Positions 9,286 through 17,616 of a stretch of DNA of 34,464 bases are shown here, in pieces. Each line of letters starts with the position of its first letter. Position 1 is the first letter of the stretch. The notes beneath the pieces are model-generated. The model worked only from the letters and a program-made list of their open reading frames with translations. It made no database searches and had not been told where the DNA came from. The stretch is from Saprospiraceae bacterium UBA3362. GTDB lineage: Bacteria > Bacteroidota > Bacteroidia > Chitinophagales > Saprospiraceae. The DNA is taken from assembly GCA_002360455.1 (NCBI GenBank), contig DEQQ01000059.1, forward strand, positions 1 to 34,464. The letters run 5' to 3'. A program made the position numbers and the translations under genes.

Positions 9286-10220
9286 GATATATTTCTTAAC
9301 TCATTGGCGTCTCTCCAATAATTTGTTTGGATCTGGAACGCCAGAATGAGCAAAACTACAAATAATGCAGGAAATAATGCCAGACTAACTTGTCCTGTAT
9401 AGATATAAACATATTGTTCTTGTAAAATATTGCCCAATGTTGGTATAGGAGGCTGTAAACCAAGACCTAAGAAAGACAATCCGGATTCAAGAAGAATCGC
9501 CAAAGCAAACTGTGACGAGGCCAATACAAGCAAGGAATTCAAAATATTGGGCAAAATATGTCTGATGATGATTCTCCAATCCAAATAACCCATTGCCTGA
9601 CAAGATTTGACATAATTGAGCTCTTTTATGCTCATGATTTGAGAACGCACCAACCTCGCTACATCTCCCCATAGAGTAAGACCTATAGCAAGACAAATTG
9701 ATCCCATACTCCTTCCAAAACTAAAAATTATAGCCAAAGCCAACAAGATAGTCGGAAGGCTCCATACTATACTTATAATAAAATGAATCATCTGATCTAT
9801 CCAAGAACCGAAGTATGCTGCAATAGACCCTAATACTATTCCTAATACAAATGAAATGAGTACCGAAAACAGAGCAATGACTATGGTATATCGAATACCA
9901 ATAATGACCCGACTGTATAAATCGCGTCCCAATCGGTCAGTCCCAAAATAATAGGTCCAACAATTTGTCTTAGTGTCTTCGCTTAACTCTTTTTTTGTAA
10001 ACTTTTGAACTCCCAAAATCCAACCCCTTAGTCCCGGTTTTTGAAACTCCTCCGGAACAAAACAAGCTCTACTGAATGGAGGTTTCAAGCTGCAATCGGG
10101 GATTTGAGTATTGGCATATTCGGTTTTGTCTGTAGACAAAGCATAAGGGACTGCTGCAGAGATACAACAAAACAGTAAAAACAATGCCGAAGAAAAAAAC
10201 AAGCTTGTTTTAAGACTCAC
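9282..10220 (-). CDS. ABC transporter permease, OppC/DppC family, orphan
   Basis: Inner-membrane permease (312 residues) of the peptide/nickel type. An N-terminal helix (~6-28) precedes a ~65-residue periplasmic loop with three cysteines (43, 53, 87). The family signature FGTDRLGRDLYSR lies at 92-104, followed by further membrane segments around 110-138, 145-168, 172-188, 230-255 and 278-297. The EAA-loop equivalent is at ~200-225 (KELNYVKSCQAMGYLDWRIIIRHILPN) and contacts the ATPase. The start is GTG at 10220, 2 nt after the mazG stop. No OppB partner, ATPase or solute-binding protein is present in the window, so it must pair with subunits encoded elsewhere or has taken on another role. Confidence 0.9.
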   Translation of the reverse strand: MSLKTSLFFSSALFLLFCCISAAVPYALSTDKTEYANTQIPDCSLKPPFSRACFVPEEFQKPGLRGWILGVQKFTKKELSEDTKTNCWTYYFGTDRLGRDLYSRVIIGIRYTIVIALFSVLISFVLGIVLGSIAAYFGSWIDQMIHFIISIVWSLPTILLALAIIFSFGRSMGSICLAIGLTLWGDVARLVRSQIMSIKELNYVKSCQAMGYLDWRIIIRHILPNILNSLLVLASSQFALAILLESGLSFLGLGLQPPIPTLGNILQEQYVYIYTGQVSLALFPALFVVLLILAFQIQTNYWRDANELRNIS

Positions 10221-10222
10221 CG

Positions 10223-10552
10223 TTATAATTTTGGATTATTCAAATGTCGATCATGATCTCTCATTGTCTTTTTTTCTAAATTTTTTTCCATCACTGCATC
10301 CAAATCAATTTCCATCTGATTTGCAAGACAACACAAAACAAAAAGAATGTCGCCCATTTCTTCTTTAATATTTTCATTACTTTGCGACGCCTCTTCAGAC
10401 TTTTTATATGACTGCTCCCCGTATTTCCTTGCTATATGTCTTGCCAACTCTCCGGTTTCTTCCATTAACAAAACAGTATTGGTCATTTCATTAAAATAAC
10501 GAACACCATATTGTTTAATCCACTCATCAATCTGTTGTTGTAATTTTTTCAT
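10223..10552 (-). CDS. MazG-like nucleotide pyrophosphohydrolase
   Basis: All-alpha NTP pyrophosphatase of 109 residues, predicted to hydrolyse (possibly non-canonical) NTPs to NMP and pyrophosphate. The paired metal-binding motifs are intact: EETGE at 31-35 and EEMGD at 64-68. The C-terminus KKTMRDHDRHLNNP resembles the conserved basic tail of this family. It is single-domain, unlike the ~260-residue E. coli MazG. The ATG at 10552 is preferred over an adjacent in-frame TTG at 10555. It is the first gene of the mazG-permease-phosphatase-TM2 run. A TATTTTTG box (10633-10626, minus) fits the -7 consensus but would give a ~65-nt leader. Confidence 0.88.
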   Translation of the reverse strand: MKKLQQQIDEWIKQYGVRYFNEMTNTVLLMEETGELARHIARKYGEQSYKKSEEASQSNENIKEEMGDILFVLCCLANQMEIDLDAVMEKNLEKKTMRDHDRHLNNPKL

Positions 10553-10741
10553 CAAAACTTTTAGTTTACCAAAATACCGCTTATTTTATCTTCCTTTTTT
10601 TGAACAACCTTGAGTTCATTTTTAACAAAAATAAGAATTAACTTAATTTATTCTACCTCCACTTTTTACACTTCTTCAATCGACTTTTTTAGACAATAAA
10701 ATAAATAATAATCTCATCAAAGCTTTATTTATTTGGTAAAA

Positions 10742-11812
10742 TTAAGGATAATAAAGATCTCCCGAACAGTGATCTTTGGATGCTCCTGTTACAGAGCTCA
10801 AAACATTGATTTCTCCCTCCCATCTCAAAACTCCAAGAAAAGCAAAAATCATTGCTTCTTTAAATTCGATCAATTGTCTGTTCCCTTCCACCTCTTGAAA
10901 TTCCATTACCACACTAAGCTGTTCCATAAGATACCGATGAAAACGACCTCCACCCGTTACAAGGATTTTTGGTTTATTGCTGAAAATCTTCCTAATAAAT
11001 GAATTGATCTGAACAGCGATATGAACACTTGCCGTAGCAGAGAGATCTTCCACAGTGTACTGTTTTTTGAGGCTTCCTATTGGATAGTTTTCCAAATACC
11101 ATTCCCTACCTAAACTTTTTGGAGCCGGTTGAGAATAAAAAGCTAAAGCATTCCATTCATCCAACAACTCATTTATGATTTTTCCTTTCCTTGCCATTGC
11201 TCCATCCTCGTCATATTCTAGATGGTGTAATTGGGCAATTTCATTCAATAACATATTACAAACACTCAGATCACAGGCTCTGCGTTGCCCCATTTCTTCC
11301 CATGATAGATTGGAAAAACCTCCCAAATTTAAACATGCATCGTATTCATAGAATAACTCTCGATCCCCAATAGGAACCAAGGGCGCTCCTTGTCCCCCAA
11401 GATCAACGTCTTGTTTTCTGAAATTATTGACCACCGGAAGCCTGCTTAACTCGGCCAATATTTTTCCATTTCCTATTTGCAGCGTAATCCCTTTGTCGGG
11501 TTGGTGTCTTACAGTATGTCCGTGACTGGCTACAAAGTCTATTTCCTCCTTGGTTTTTAATCTAAATAAATGGACCATCTCAGCAAGATAAGTTCCATAT
11601 TCAAGATCCAACAGACGGATATAGTCTTCATCCCTATCTAGAGCATTTTTTAGCTTGTTTTTCAATTCTGCAGGGTAGGCAATTGTATCCGATTGGAGAA
11701 ACTCATACTTCCATCTTCCCTCCTTCCAAAACTTACACAATGCCATATCCAAACCATCTAATGAGGTTCCTGACATCAAGCCTAACACTTTATAACCATT
11801 AGCTTTTGACAT
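10742..11812 (-). CDS. anmK: Anhydro-N-acetylmuramic acid kinase
   Basis: Hydrolyses and phosphorylates 1,6-anhydro-MurNAc to MurNAc-6-phosphate in peptidoglycan recycling. The 356-residue protein has the ATP-binding GLMSGTSLDGLD at 11-22, SHGHTVRHQP (96-105), the family hallmark DVDLGGQGAPLVPIGD (135-150), NLGGFSNLS (162-170) and TGGGRFHRYL (286-295). At the catalytic Asp region the usual DTGPGN reads DLSVCN (D181). The reading frame stays open for another 107 codons upstream, but that sequence is antisense to gpmI and has no family similarity. The ATG at 11812 fits both the family N-terminus and the promoter at 11821-11852. It diverges from gpmI across 93 bp. Confidence 0.95.
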   Translation of the reverse strand: MSKANGYKVLGLMSGTSLDGLDMALCKFWKEGRWKYEFLQSDTIAYPAELKNKLKNALDRDEDYIRLLDLEYGTYLAEMVHLFRLKTKEEIDFVASHGHTVRHQPDKGITLQIGNGKILAELSRLPVVNNFRKQDVDLGGQGAPLVPIGDRELFYEYDACLNLGGFSNLSWEEMGQRRACDLSVCNMLLNEIAQLHHLEYDEDGAMARKGKIINELLDEWNALAFYSQPAPKSLGREWYLENYPIGSLKKQYTVEDLSATASVHIAVQINSFIRKIFSNKPKILVTGGGRFHRYLMEQLSVVMEFQEVEGNRQLIEFKEAMIFAFLGVLRWEGEINVLSSVTGASKDHCSGDLYYP

Positions 11813-11820
11813 GATCAATC

Positions 11821-11852
11821 CAAACCTAAACAAAAACAGACAAAGCTCCAAA
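11821..11852 (-). promoter_or_regulatory. Bacteroidota-type promoter of anmK
   Basis: The minus strand carries TTTG (11852-11849), exactly 20 nt, then TAGGTTTG (11828-11821), matching both the -33 and -7 consensus boxes. Transcription would begin roughly 3-6 nt before the anmK ATG at 11812, so the mRNA may be nearly leaderless. This also supports the chosen start codon. Confidence 0.6.
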
Positions 11853-11905
11853 CTGTTATCCCTAAATCCAACTTTCCACCTCATCTTTGCGTTCTTTTGT
11901 AGAAT

Positions 11906-13420
11906 ATGGCTCAAAAAACAATTCTTTGCATTCTCGACGGCTGGGGTATAGGCCAAGTGCAATCTTCGGACGCAATTGCCCAAGCAGAAACCCCAACTAT
12001 GGATGGACTGTTGGCCACTTGTCCCAATACTACATTGACTACATTTGGCGAATCGGTAGGGTTGCCCGATGGGCAAATGGGAAATTCTGAAGTTGGACAT
12101 CTTAATCTGGGAGCAGGAAGAGTGGTTTATCAAGATTTTGCCTTGATCAATAAATGGCTAAGAGAAGATGAACTGAAAACGAATTCTTCTTTGATAGAAA
12201 TGATCCGGCTTTGGGCAAGTTCCAACTCCGATTTACATCTTATAGGACTGGTTTCGGATGGCGGTGTTCACAGTCACATAGAACATCTAAAAGCCCTTAT
12301 TGAAATTTTGAATCCCTATTCTAAAAATAACTTATTCATTCATTCCATCACTGATGGCCGCGATACCGATCCACAATCCGGTTGCAACTTTTTATTAGAC
12401 TTAGAGCATTTTATTTCCAACAAATCGGTACAAATAAGTACTGTAATCGGGAGATATTATGCTATGGACAGAGATCATCGTTGGGAAAGAGTGAAGCTGG
12501 CCTATGACCTTATGGTTTATGGCGTGGGCACTAAGTTTGATTCTGCCTCAATGGCATTACATGAGTCTTACAAAAACGAAGTCACAGACGAATTTATAAA
12601 ACCGGCTCGAATATCTTCAGGCAACAATGGTCTAATAAAAAATGGAGATTTTGTTTTATGTTTCAATTTCCGTACAGACAGACTGAGGGAATTAACTCAG
12701 GTATTGAGCCAGGAGGCTGTTCGCTCCCATGAGATGAGGCCCTTGAGCCTTGATTTTACTACAATGACTCGATACGATGACAGCTTCAAAAATGTGAGAG
12801 TCCTGATGCAGAAACAAAATCTAGTCAATACTCTGGGAGAAGTCCTCAGCTGTTATGGGAGAACTCAGGCTAGACTTGCAGAAACAGAAAAATACCCTCA
12901 TGTGAGCTTCTTTTTTTCCGGAGGTCGAGAAAAACTTTTTGCCGGAGAAAAAAGATGTTTGGTCCCATCTCCAAAAGTGGCCACCTATGACCTTCAACCC
13001 GAGATGAGCGCCGTGCCTCTTACAGAAGAAATGCTCAAGCTTATGAGTAACGATCGTCCGGATTTCATTTGCATCAATTTTGCCAACACGGATATGGTAG
13101 GACATACAGGCGATTTTACGGCTGTTCAAAAAGCAGCAGAAACCGTAGACCATTGTCTTGGCAAGATCGTCGAACTGGCTAAAAATCTTGATTATTGTAT
13201 GATCATTTTGGCCGATCACGGCAATGGGGAATACATGATCAATACCGATGGCAGCCCAAATACTGCTCATACCAAAAATCCCGTTCCCTGTATCCTTGTC
13301 AATTCCAAAACGTCTTATACTTTGAGCCCGGGTGCGTTGGCAGATGTAGCGCCCACATTACTTAAATTAATGAACCTGCCCATTCCCAACGAAATGACAG
13401 GAAAACTGTTAATTGCTTAA
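11906..13420 (+). CDS. gpmI: 2,3-bisphosphoglycerate-independent phosphoglycerate mutase
   Basis: Interconverts 3- and 2-phosphoglycerate in glycolysis, using two Mn ions and a phosphoserine intermediate. It has 504 residues, normal for the family. The N-terminal metal site is CILDGWGIG (8-16) and the catalytic serine is S61 in MGNSEVGHLN. SDGGVHSH, TDGRDTDP, the FNFRTDRLRELT stretch and the C-terminal metal ligands (NFANTDMVGHTGD, ILADHGNGE, NTAHTKNPVP) are all present. The start ATG at 11906 gives the typical MAQKTILCILDGWG opening. It is the first gene of the plus-strand run. A near-consensus -7 box (CATCTTTG, about 11885) lies ~14 nt before the start. Confidence 0.97.
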   Translation: MAQKTILCILDGWGIGQVQSSDAIAQAETPTMDGLLATCPNTTLTTFGESVGLPDGQMGNSEVGHLNLGAGRVVYQDFALINKWLREDELKTNSSLIEMIRLWASSNSDLHLIGLVSDGGVHSHIEHLKALIEILNPYSKNNLFIHSITDGRDTDPQSGCNFLLDLEHFISNKSVQISTVIGRYYAMDRDHRWERVKLAYDLMVYGVGTKFDSASMALHESYKNEVTDEFIKPARISSGNNGLIKNGDFVLCFNFRTDRLRELTQVLSQEAVRSHEMRPLSLDFTTMTRYDDSFKNVRVLMQKQNLVNTLGEVLSCYGRTQARLAETEKYPHVSFFFSGGREKLFAGEKRCLVPSPKVATYDLQPEMSAVPLTEEMLKLMSNDRPDFICINFANTDMVGHTGDFTAVQKAAETVDHCLGKIVELAKNLDYCMIILADHGNGEYMINTDGSPNTAHTKNPVPCILVNSKTSYTLSPGALADVAPTLLKLMNLPIPNEMTGKLLIA

Positions 13421-13454
13421 CTTGAAAATAAAATTACATTGGATAATGGCATGT

Positions 13455-13559
13455 CCCTGCCGTTGGCAGGGTCGGAGTCTTACGGGGTTCGTTTCACTCC
13501 GTCACACCCTCGGTGTGACCAAGCCCTCCAGCCTCCTCATGCAAGAGTTTGAATCCGAC
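13455..13559. repeat. GC-rich multi-hairpin intergenic element
   Basis: In the 175-bp gpmI-nadA spacer, a block much richer in G+C than its surroundings contains several perfect inverted repeats. CCCTGCC/GGCAGGG (13455-13461 and 13465-13471) has a 3-nt loop. GTCACACC/GGTGTGAC (13501-13508 and 13512-13519) also has a 3-nt loop. CGGAGT/ACTCCG lies at 13473-13478 and 13496-13501. A longer-range pairing GTCGGAGTC/GAATCCGAC (13471-13479 and 13551-13559, 8 of 9) could close the domain. No T-tract follows, so it is not a simple terminator. It could be a dispersed REP-like repeat or a structured RNA element. No second copy is visible in this window. Confidence 0.5.
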
Positions 13560-13595
13560 CTTAACATTGATAAAAATAAAATTTTTTAAATTGTC

Positions 13596-14621
13596 ATGAC
13601 TACAACCAATACGGCAATCAATACAGAACAAGCTCAAGCCTCCCTTGCACTCAAAGGGTTTTTAGACTTCGACATTGATCCGGCCTTAGACCTTATCGAA
13701 GAAATTAATAAACTCAAAAAGCAAAAAAATGCGGTTATTTTAGCCCATTATTATCAAGATGGAGAAATTCAGGATATTGCAGATTTTGTGGGAGATAGCC
13801 TTCAGCTATCACAAGAAGCTGCAAGAACCAAAGCAGATATGATTGCATTTGCAGGAGTTCATTTCATGGCAGAAACCGCCAAAATTTTAAGCCCACAAAA
13901 AAAAGTGGTCATCCCGGATCTCAAAGCCGGCTGTTCTCTATCCGATTCTTGCCCCGCGCCCCTGTTCGCAAAGTTCAAAGAAAAATATCCGGATCATACA
14001 GTGGTCAGCTATGTCAATTGCACTGCAGACCTAAAAACCCTTACAGACATTTGCTGTACCTCCTCCAATGCAGTCCATATCATCAACAGCATCCCAAAAG
14101 AGAAAGGAATTGTTTTTGCTCCCGATAAAAATCTTGGAGCCTATTTGGAGCGTGTGACCGGCAGAAAAATGGTCTTATGGAATGGAGCTTGTATGGTGCA
14201 TGAGATCTTCAGCAGAGAACAAATTACCAAACTAAAACATAGACATCCAAAGGCAAAAATTATTGCCCATCCCGAATGTGAAGCTCCTGTTCTTGATTTG
14301 GCAGATTATATAGGTTCTACCAGTGGACTCCTGAATTACATCAAAAAATCTTCAGATCAAGAGTTCATTGTCGCTACAGAGGTGGGAATTCTTCATCAAA
14401 TGGAAAAAGCCTGCCCTGATAAACTATTTATCCCGGCTCCACCCAACAATGGTTGCTCTTGCAACGAATGTCCGCATATGAAGCGCAATTCTTTGGAAAA
14501 ATTATATCTATGCTTGAAATATGAATTGCCGGAAGTAGTTCTCTCTGAGGGAGTCATCCGAGATGCTCGCACTTGTATCGATAGAATGTTGGAAATTTCT
14601 GAACAAGCAGGACTAAAATAA
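13596..14621 (+). CDS. nadA: Quinolinate synthase A
   Basis: 4Fe-4S enzyme that condenses iminoaspartate with dihydroxyacetone phosphate to quinolinate in de novo NAD synthesis. The 341-residue protein shows AVILAHYYQDGEIQDIADFVGDSL (46-69), the first cluster Cys in AGCSLSDSC (C113), the second in WNGAC (C199), and a third in the CSCNECPHM segment (C287/C289/C292, most likely C292). HPECEAP (226-231) and EVGILHQ are also conserved. A ~20-residue N-terminal lead precedes the conserved region. The other pathway genes, nadB and nadC, are not in the window. Confidence 0.97.
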   Translation: MTTTNTAINTEQAQASLALKGFLDFDIDPALDLIEEINKLKKQKNAVILAHYYQDGEIQDIADFVGDSLQLSQEAARTKADMIAFAGVHFMAETAKILSPQKKVVIPDLKAGCSLSDSCPAPLFAKFKEKYPDHTVVSYVNCTADLKTLTDICCTSSNAVHIINSIPKEKGIVFAPDKNLGAYLERVTGRKMVLWNGACMVHEIFSREQITKLKHRHPKAKIIAHPECEAPVLDLADYIGSTSGLLNYIKKSSDQEFIVATEVGILHQMEKACPDKLFIPAPPNNGCSCNECPHMKRNSLEKLYLCLKYELPEVVLSEGVIRDARTCIDRMLEISEQAGLK

Positions 14622-14663
14622 ATTAATTACAATCATCGTTTGGTAGAACAATTGAGCAGATTC

Positions 14664-15503
14664 ATGAACAAAGTATTTCATTTTATTTTTCTCTTTTCTT
14701 TTGTTTTAGCTTGTTTTACAGATCATGCAGATGCCCAAAGAGGCCCTGAGGCCGGTGTGATGGTGGGAACAGCTTTTTATTTTGGTGATCTAAATAATCT
14801 CTACAGACTCAACGAACCCGGATTCTCTGGCGGTGTCATAGCAAGGATGAATTTTGATTCACGACTCTGCGCCAAAGTCAATATTAATTATTCCAGATTA
14901 AGAGCAAATGATTCAAAATCCAATAATGCTTTTGATCAAAGAAGGAACTTAAGCTTTTACTCGAATGTTTATGAAATTACTCCTGCTGTAGAAATCAATT
15001 TTTTTAAATATCAGCACGGGAGTAAAAAGTTTTTCTATACACCCTATTTGCATCTCGGATTTTCTGTTTTTCACCATGACCCAAGAACTAAACTCAATGG
15101 AGAGGTATTTCATTTGAGGTCCATGGGTACAGAAGGACAGATAGTAGGGCAAGAATACTCTACCGTTACGGGAGCATGGAATCTGGGAACCGGACTCAAA
15201 ATAGATCTGAATTACAGATGGAGCTTAAACCTTGACCTCTCCTACAGATCAGTGTTTACAGATTATCTTGATGACGTAAGCAAATTATACCCCAATATGA
15301 GTGAGTTACTTAGCTCTCGTGGAGCTACAGCGGTAGCCTTGTCTGACAGATCAACTCCGGATATAAATAACATTAAAATGGGCGCACAAGGATTTCAACG
15401 AGGTGACAGCAATGATAAGGATGCTTTTGCAAGTATTACTGTTGGTCTGGTTTATTTTTTTGGAACATTGGCTTGTCCGTCAATTTCTCATCCAATAGAA
15501 TAA
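14664..15503 (+). CDS. DUF6089-like outer-membrane beta-barrel protein
   Basis: Secreted or outer-membrane protein of 279 residues, function unknown. The signal peptide MNKVFHFIFLFSFVLACFTDHADAQ is followed by GVMVGTAFYFGDLNN, typical of the Bacteroidota DUF6089/PorG-like barrel family (GxxYxGDL). Amphipathic strands follow (YTPYLHLGFSVFHHDP, WSLNLDLSYRSVFTDYLDDVS), and the last strand is SITVGLVYFFG. The frame begins at a TTG at 14640, but the ATG at 14664 places the signal peptide at the true N-terminus. It follows nadA by 42 bp and may be read through from it, although the functions are not obviously linked. Confidence 0.8.
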   Translation: MNKVFHFIFLFSFVLACFTDHADAQRGPEAGVMVGTAFYFGDLNNLYRLNEPGFSGGVIARMNFDSRLCAKVNINYSRLRANDSKSNNAFDQRRNLSFYSNVYEITPAVEINFFKYQHGSKKFFYTPYLHLGFSVFHHDPRTKLNGEVFHLRSMGTEGQIVGQEYSTVTGAWNLGTGLKIDLNYRWSLNLDLSYRSVFTDYLDDVSKLYPNMSELLSSRGATAVALSDRSTPDINNIKMGAQGFQRGDSNDKDAFASITVGLVYFFGTLACPSISHPIE

Positions 15504-15661
15504 TGCATTACAAATTCATTTAGATTTCTCGATAATTATCCCTTTATATTTTTAACTAAAACAAAAAAAACTGTCCTAGATCTTTATTTGGTTTTAATTT
15601 TACCCTTTCTTTTTAATCCTACCGGATTCCTTATTGTTGTTCCTACAATAGATTACAAAAT

Positions 15662-16732
15662 ATGAAAAAACATAATTTTTACGCAGGCCCTGCTATTTTA
15701 CCTCAATCGGTATTACAAGCTGCGTCCAATGCTGTACTTGATTTTAATGGAAGCGGTCTGTCTTTATTAGAGATTTCACATAGAAGTAAAGACTTTGAAT
15801 CTGTGATGGCAGAAGCAGAATCATTGGTGAAACAATTGTTTTCCATTTCTGATGATTATTCTGTTTTATTTCTTACCGGAGGAGCAAGCACACAGTTTTT
15901 TATGATTCCGATGAATCTTTTGAAAGATGGAGAAACTTCATACTATATCAATACCGGAGTATGGGCAAGTGGAGCTATCAAAGAGGCAAAACATTATGGT
16001 AATCCTGTTGTATTGGCAAGTTCGGAGCAAGATCAATTTTCTTATATCCCCAGAGATTTTAATGTGCCCAATGATGGAGCCTACCTTCATATAACCAGCA
16101 ATAATACCATTTATGGTTCTCAATATCATTGGTGGCCAAAATCATCAATTCCTGTAGTTTGTGATATGTCTTCAGATCTATTTTCGAGGACTGTAGATGG
16201 CAATCAATTTGCTTTGATATATGCCGGAGCTCAAAAGAATTTAGGTCCTGCCGGAGTTACTCTGGTTGTCATCCGAAAAGACTTGTTGGAAAGATCCGGA
16301 AGAAAACTGCCAAGCATGCTCAACTATAAAACACATGCTGACAAAGGATCTATGTATAATACTCCTCCTGTTTTTCCAATTTATGTTTCTATGCTTACCA
16401 TGAGATGGATTTTGGAGCAAGGAGGTACCAATGCTATGGGTATGAGAAATCAAGAAAAGTCAGATCTTTTGTATCAAGAAATAGACAGAAATTCTTGTTT
16501 CCGAGGAACCGTAAAACCGGAGGATAGATCTCAAATGAATGTTGTCTTCGTTCCGACAAAAGCTGAGTATGAATCTGAATTTTTGGATTTATGCAAAAAA
16601 AATAATTGTGTTGGACTAAGCGGACATAGATCGGTAGGTGGATTTAGAGCTTCCTTATACAATGCGTTGGAGTTAGAAAGTGTAAAAGTGTTGGTGGAAC
16701 TCATGCAAGAATTTGAACGAACACATCTATAA
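15662..16732 (+). CDS. serC: Phosphoserine aminotransferase
   Basis: PLP enzyme converting 3-phosphohydroxypyruvate and glutamate to phosphoserine, in serine (and pyridoxal) synthesis. The 356-residue protein opens with NFYAGPAILPQSVL and has ISHRSKDF (38-45), the cofactor loop TGGASTQFF (72-80), HITSNNTIYGSQ (143-154) and the Schiff-base lysine K192 in YAGAQKNLGPAG. The C-terminus has GHRSVGGFRASLYNA. The start ATG at 15662 follows a 158-bp AT-rich spacer without a clear consensus promoter. The next gene starts inside or just after its stop codon, so the two are co-transcribed. serA and serB are not in the window. Confidence 0.97.
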   Translation: MKKHNFYAGPAILPQSVLQAASNAVLDFNGSGLSLLEISHRSKDFESVMAEAESLVKQLFSISDDYSVLFLTGGASTQFFMIPMNLLKDGETSYYINTGVWASGAIKEAKHYGNPVVLASSEQDQFSYIPRDFNVPNDGAYLHITSNNTIYGSQYHWWPKSSIPVVCDMSSDLFSRTVDGNQFALIYAGAQKNLGPAGVTLVVIRKDLLERSGRKLPSMLNYKTHADKGSMYNTPPVFPIYVSMLTMRWILEQGGTNAMGMRNQEKSDLLYQEIDRNSCFRGTVKPEDRSQMNVVFVPTKAEYESEFLDLCKKNNCVGLSGHRSVGGFRASLYNALELESVKVLVELMQEFERTHL

Positions 16733-17474
16733 TTTGAAAGCTTCCGAACGAATTTATATTAGTGTTGCCGAAATCAAACTAAGACTCGATATTCACTATG
16801 ACGGCAAGATGAAAGTAAGGATCAGCTTAGGCAAACATGGCGCTATTTTAAGATTGCCTTTGTACATTTCACTTGCCGACAAAGAAAGATATATCTTGTG
16901 CTCTAGAGATTGGATTGAAAAACAGTTTGAAAAAAATCCCAAATACAAAATCCCTTACCAGTCCAAAGATTATTTTACAGGACAAAAAATTGAAGTCAGT
17001 GGAACTGAATACAGCTTGGAAATAATCCATGATAAGAACAGACAAGGAGTCTTGGCAGAACTAAAATCTCATGATATATTAATTTATCTTCCCGATCCAA
17101 TTTCTAGTTCTAATAAATCAAAATATTGCGCTCAAGCCATAAGCAAATTGCTTTCGAAAAGGTATCTGAGTGCAATGAAATTGAGAGTACTTGAACTCAA
17201 CGCACAACATTTCAAAAAAGAAGTGAAAGGAGTTCAGATTAGAAACAACAGCAGCAATTGGGGATCATGCAGTAGTCAAGGAAATATCAGTCTAAATTCC
17301 AAATTATTGCTGGCTCCGGCATGGGTAAGAGATTATATTATTATTCATGAGCTTGCCCATTTAATAGAGCATAACCATTCTAATAACTATTGGGCTTTGG
17401 TAGAACGAGCAATGCCAAATTATATGGAGGCAGAAAAATGGCTTAAGCAATACGGCGGCCAACTAAGTTGGTAA
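16713..17474 (+). CDS. YgjP-like (DUF45/M48-type) metallopeptidase
   Basis: Predicted zinc metallopeptidase of the YgjP/WLM type, up to 253 residues, substrate unknown. Visible: an N-terminal beta-rich half, the motif NNSSNWGSCSSQGNISLNSKLLLAP (178-202) and the zinc site HELAHLIEHNHSNNYW (H212, E213, H216, third ligand probably H222), as in HExxH-x5-H of this family. There is no signal peptide, so it is likely cytoplasmic. The start is uncertain. TTG at 16713 overlaps serC by 20 nt, TTG at 16734 lies just after the serC stop, and the first ATG (16809) would remove a conserved strand. I kept the longest reading. It is coupled to serC. Confidence 0.85.
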   Translation: MNEHIYNLKASERIYISVAEIKLRLDIHYDGKMKVRISLGKHGAILRLPLYISLADKERYILCSRDWIEKQFEKNPKYKIPYQSKDYFTGQKIEVSGTEYSLEIIHDKNRQGVLAELKSHDILIYLPDPISSSNKSKYCAQAISKLLSKRYLSAMKLRVLELNAQHFKKEVKGVQIRNNSSNWGSCSSQGNISLNSKLLLAPAWVRDYIIIHELAHLIEHNHSNNYWALVERAMPNYMEAEKWLKQYGGQLSW

Positions 17475-17512
17475 ATTGGATAAAAGATTAAAATCCAAGC
17501 TTATTTTAGGGC

Positions 17513-17555
17513 AAAAAAAAAGAGATCGGCTCATACCCCCCAGCGAACCGACCTC
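17513..17555 (-). terminator. Strong intrinsic terminator (minus strand)
   Basis: On the minus strand GAGGTCGGTTC (17555-17545) pairs with GAGCCGATCTC (17532-17522) over 11 bp including two G-U wobbles. The 12-nt loop contains six consecutive G. Nine T follow (17521-17513). It lies 305 nt beyond the YceI stop, so it ends either the candidate small RNA or a long YceI 3' UTR. Confidence 0.85.
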
Positions 17556-17608
17556 AGAAATTGTTCGTACCGAATTTCTTGAGTACGTTGTCCGTTTTAC
17601 CGAACACC
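17513..17608 (-). ncRNA. Candidate intergenic small RNA (~95 nt)
   Basis: This lies on the minus strand of a convergent spacer, between the YgjP-like gene (+) and the YceI gene (-). Directly downstream of a sigma-54-like promoter (17632-17617) the sequence can form three hairpins. The 5' hairpin is TGTTCG/CGGACA around GTAAAA (17606-17589). The middle hairpin is AGAAATT/AATTTCT (17579-17556), with a CTC/GAG base extension. A strong terminator hairpin with a run of nine T (17555-17513) ends it. The terminator stem has G-U pairs that only work on this strand, which fixes the orientation. The 3-bp base of the middle hairpin competes with the terminator stem. No ORF or known RNA family is recognised. 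It might instead be the distal 3' UTR of the YceI gene. Confidence 0.55.
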
Positions 17609-17616
17609 ATTATATA

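Noticed and set aside
11813..12133. 107-codon N-terminal extension of anmK
   Set aside because: It is antisense to gpmI, has no family similarity, and a promoter pair points to the ATG at 11812.
12821..13270. 149-residue minus-strand ORF inside gpmI
   Set aside because: Complement of conserved gpmI sequence; no start signal or recognisable domain.
13441..13570. Possible tRNA or riboswitch in the gpmI-nadA spacer (GTTCG and TTTGAATCC strings)
   Set aside because: No acceptor stem or anticodon arm can be placed; the block fits a hairpin repeat better.
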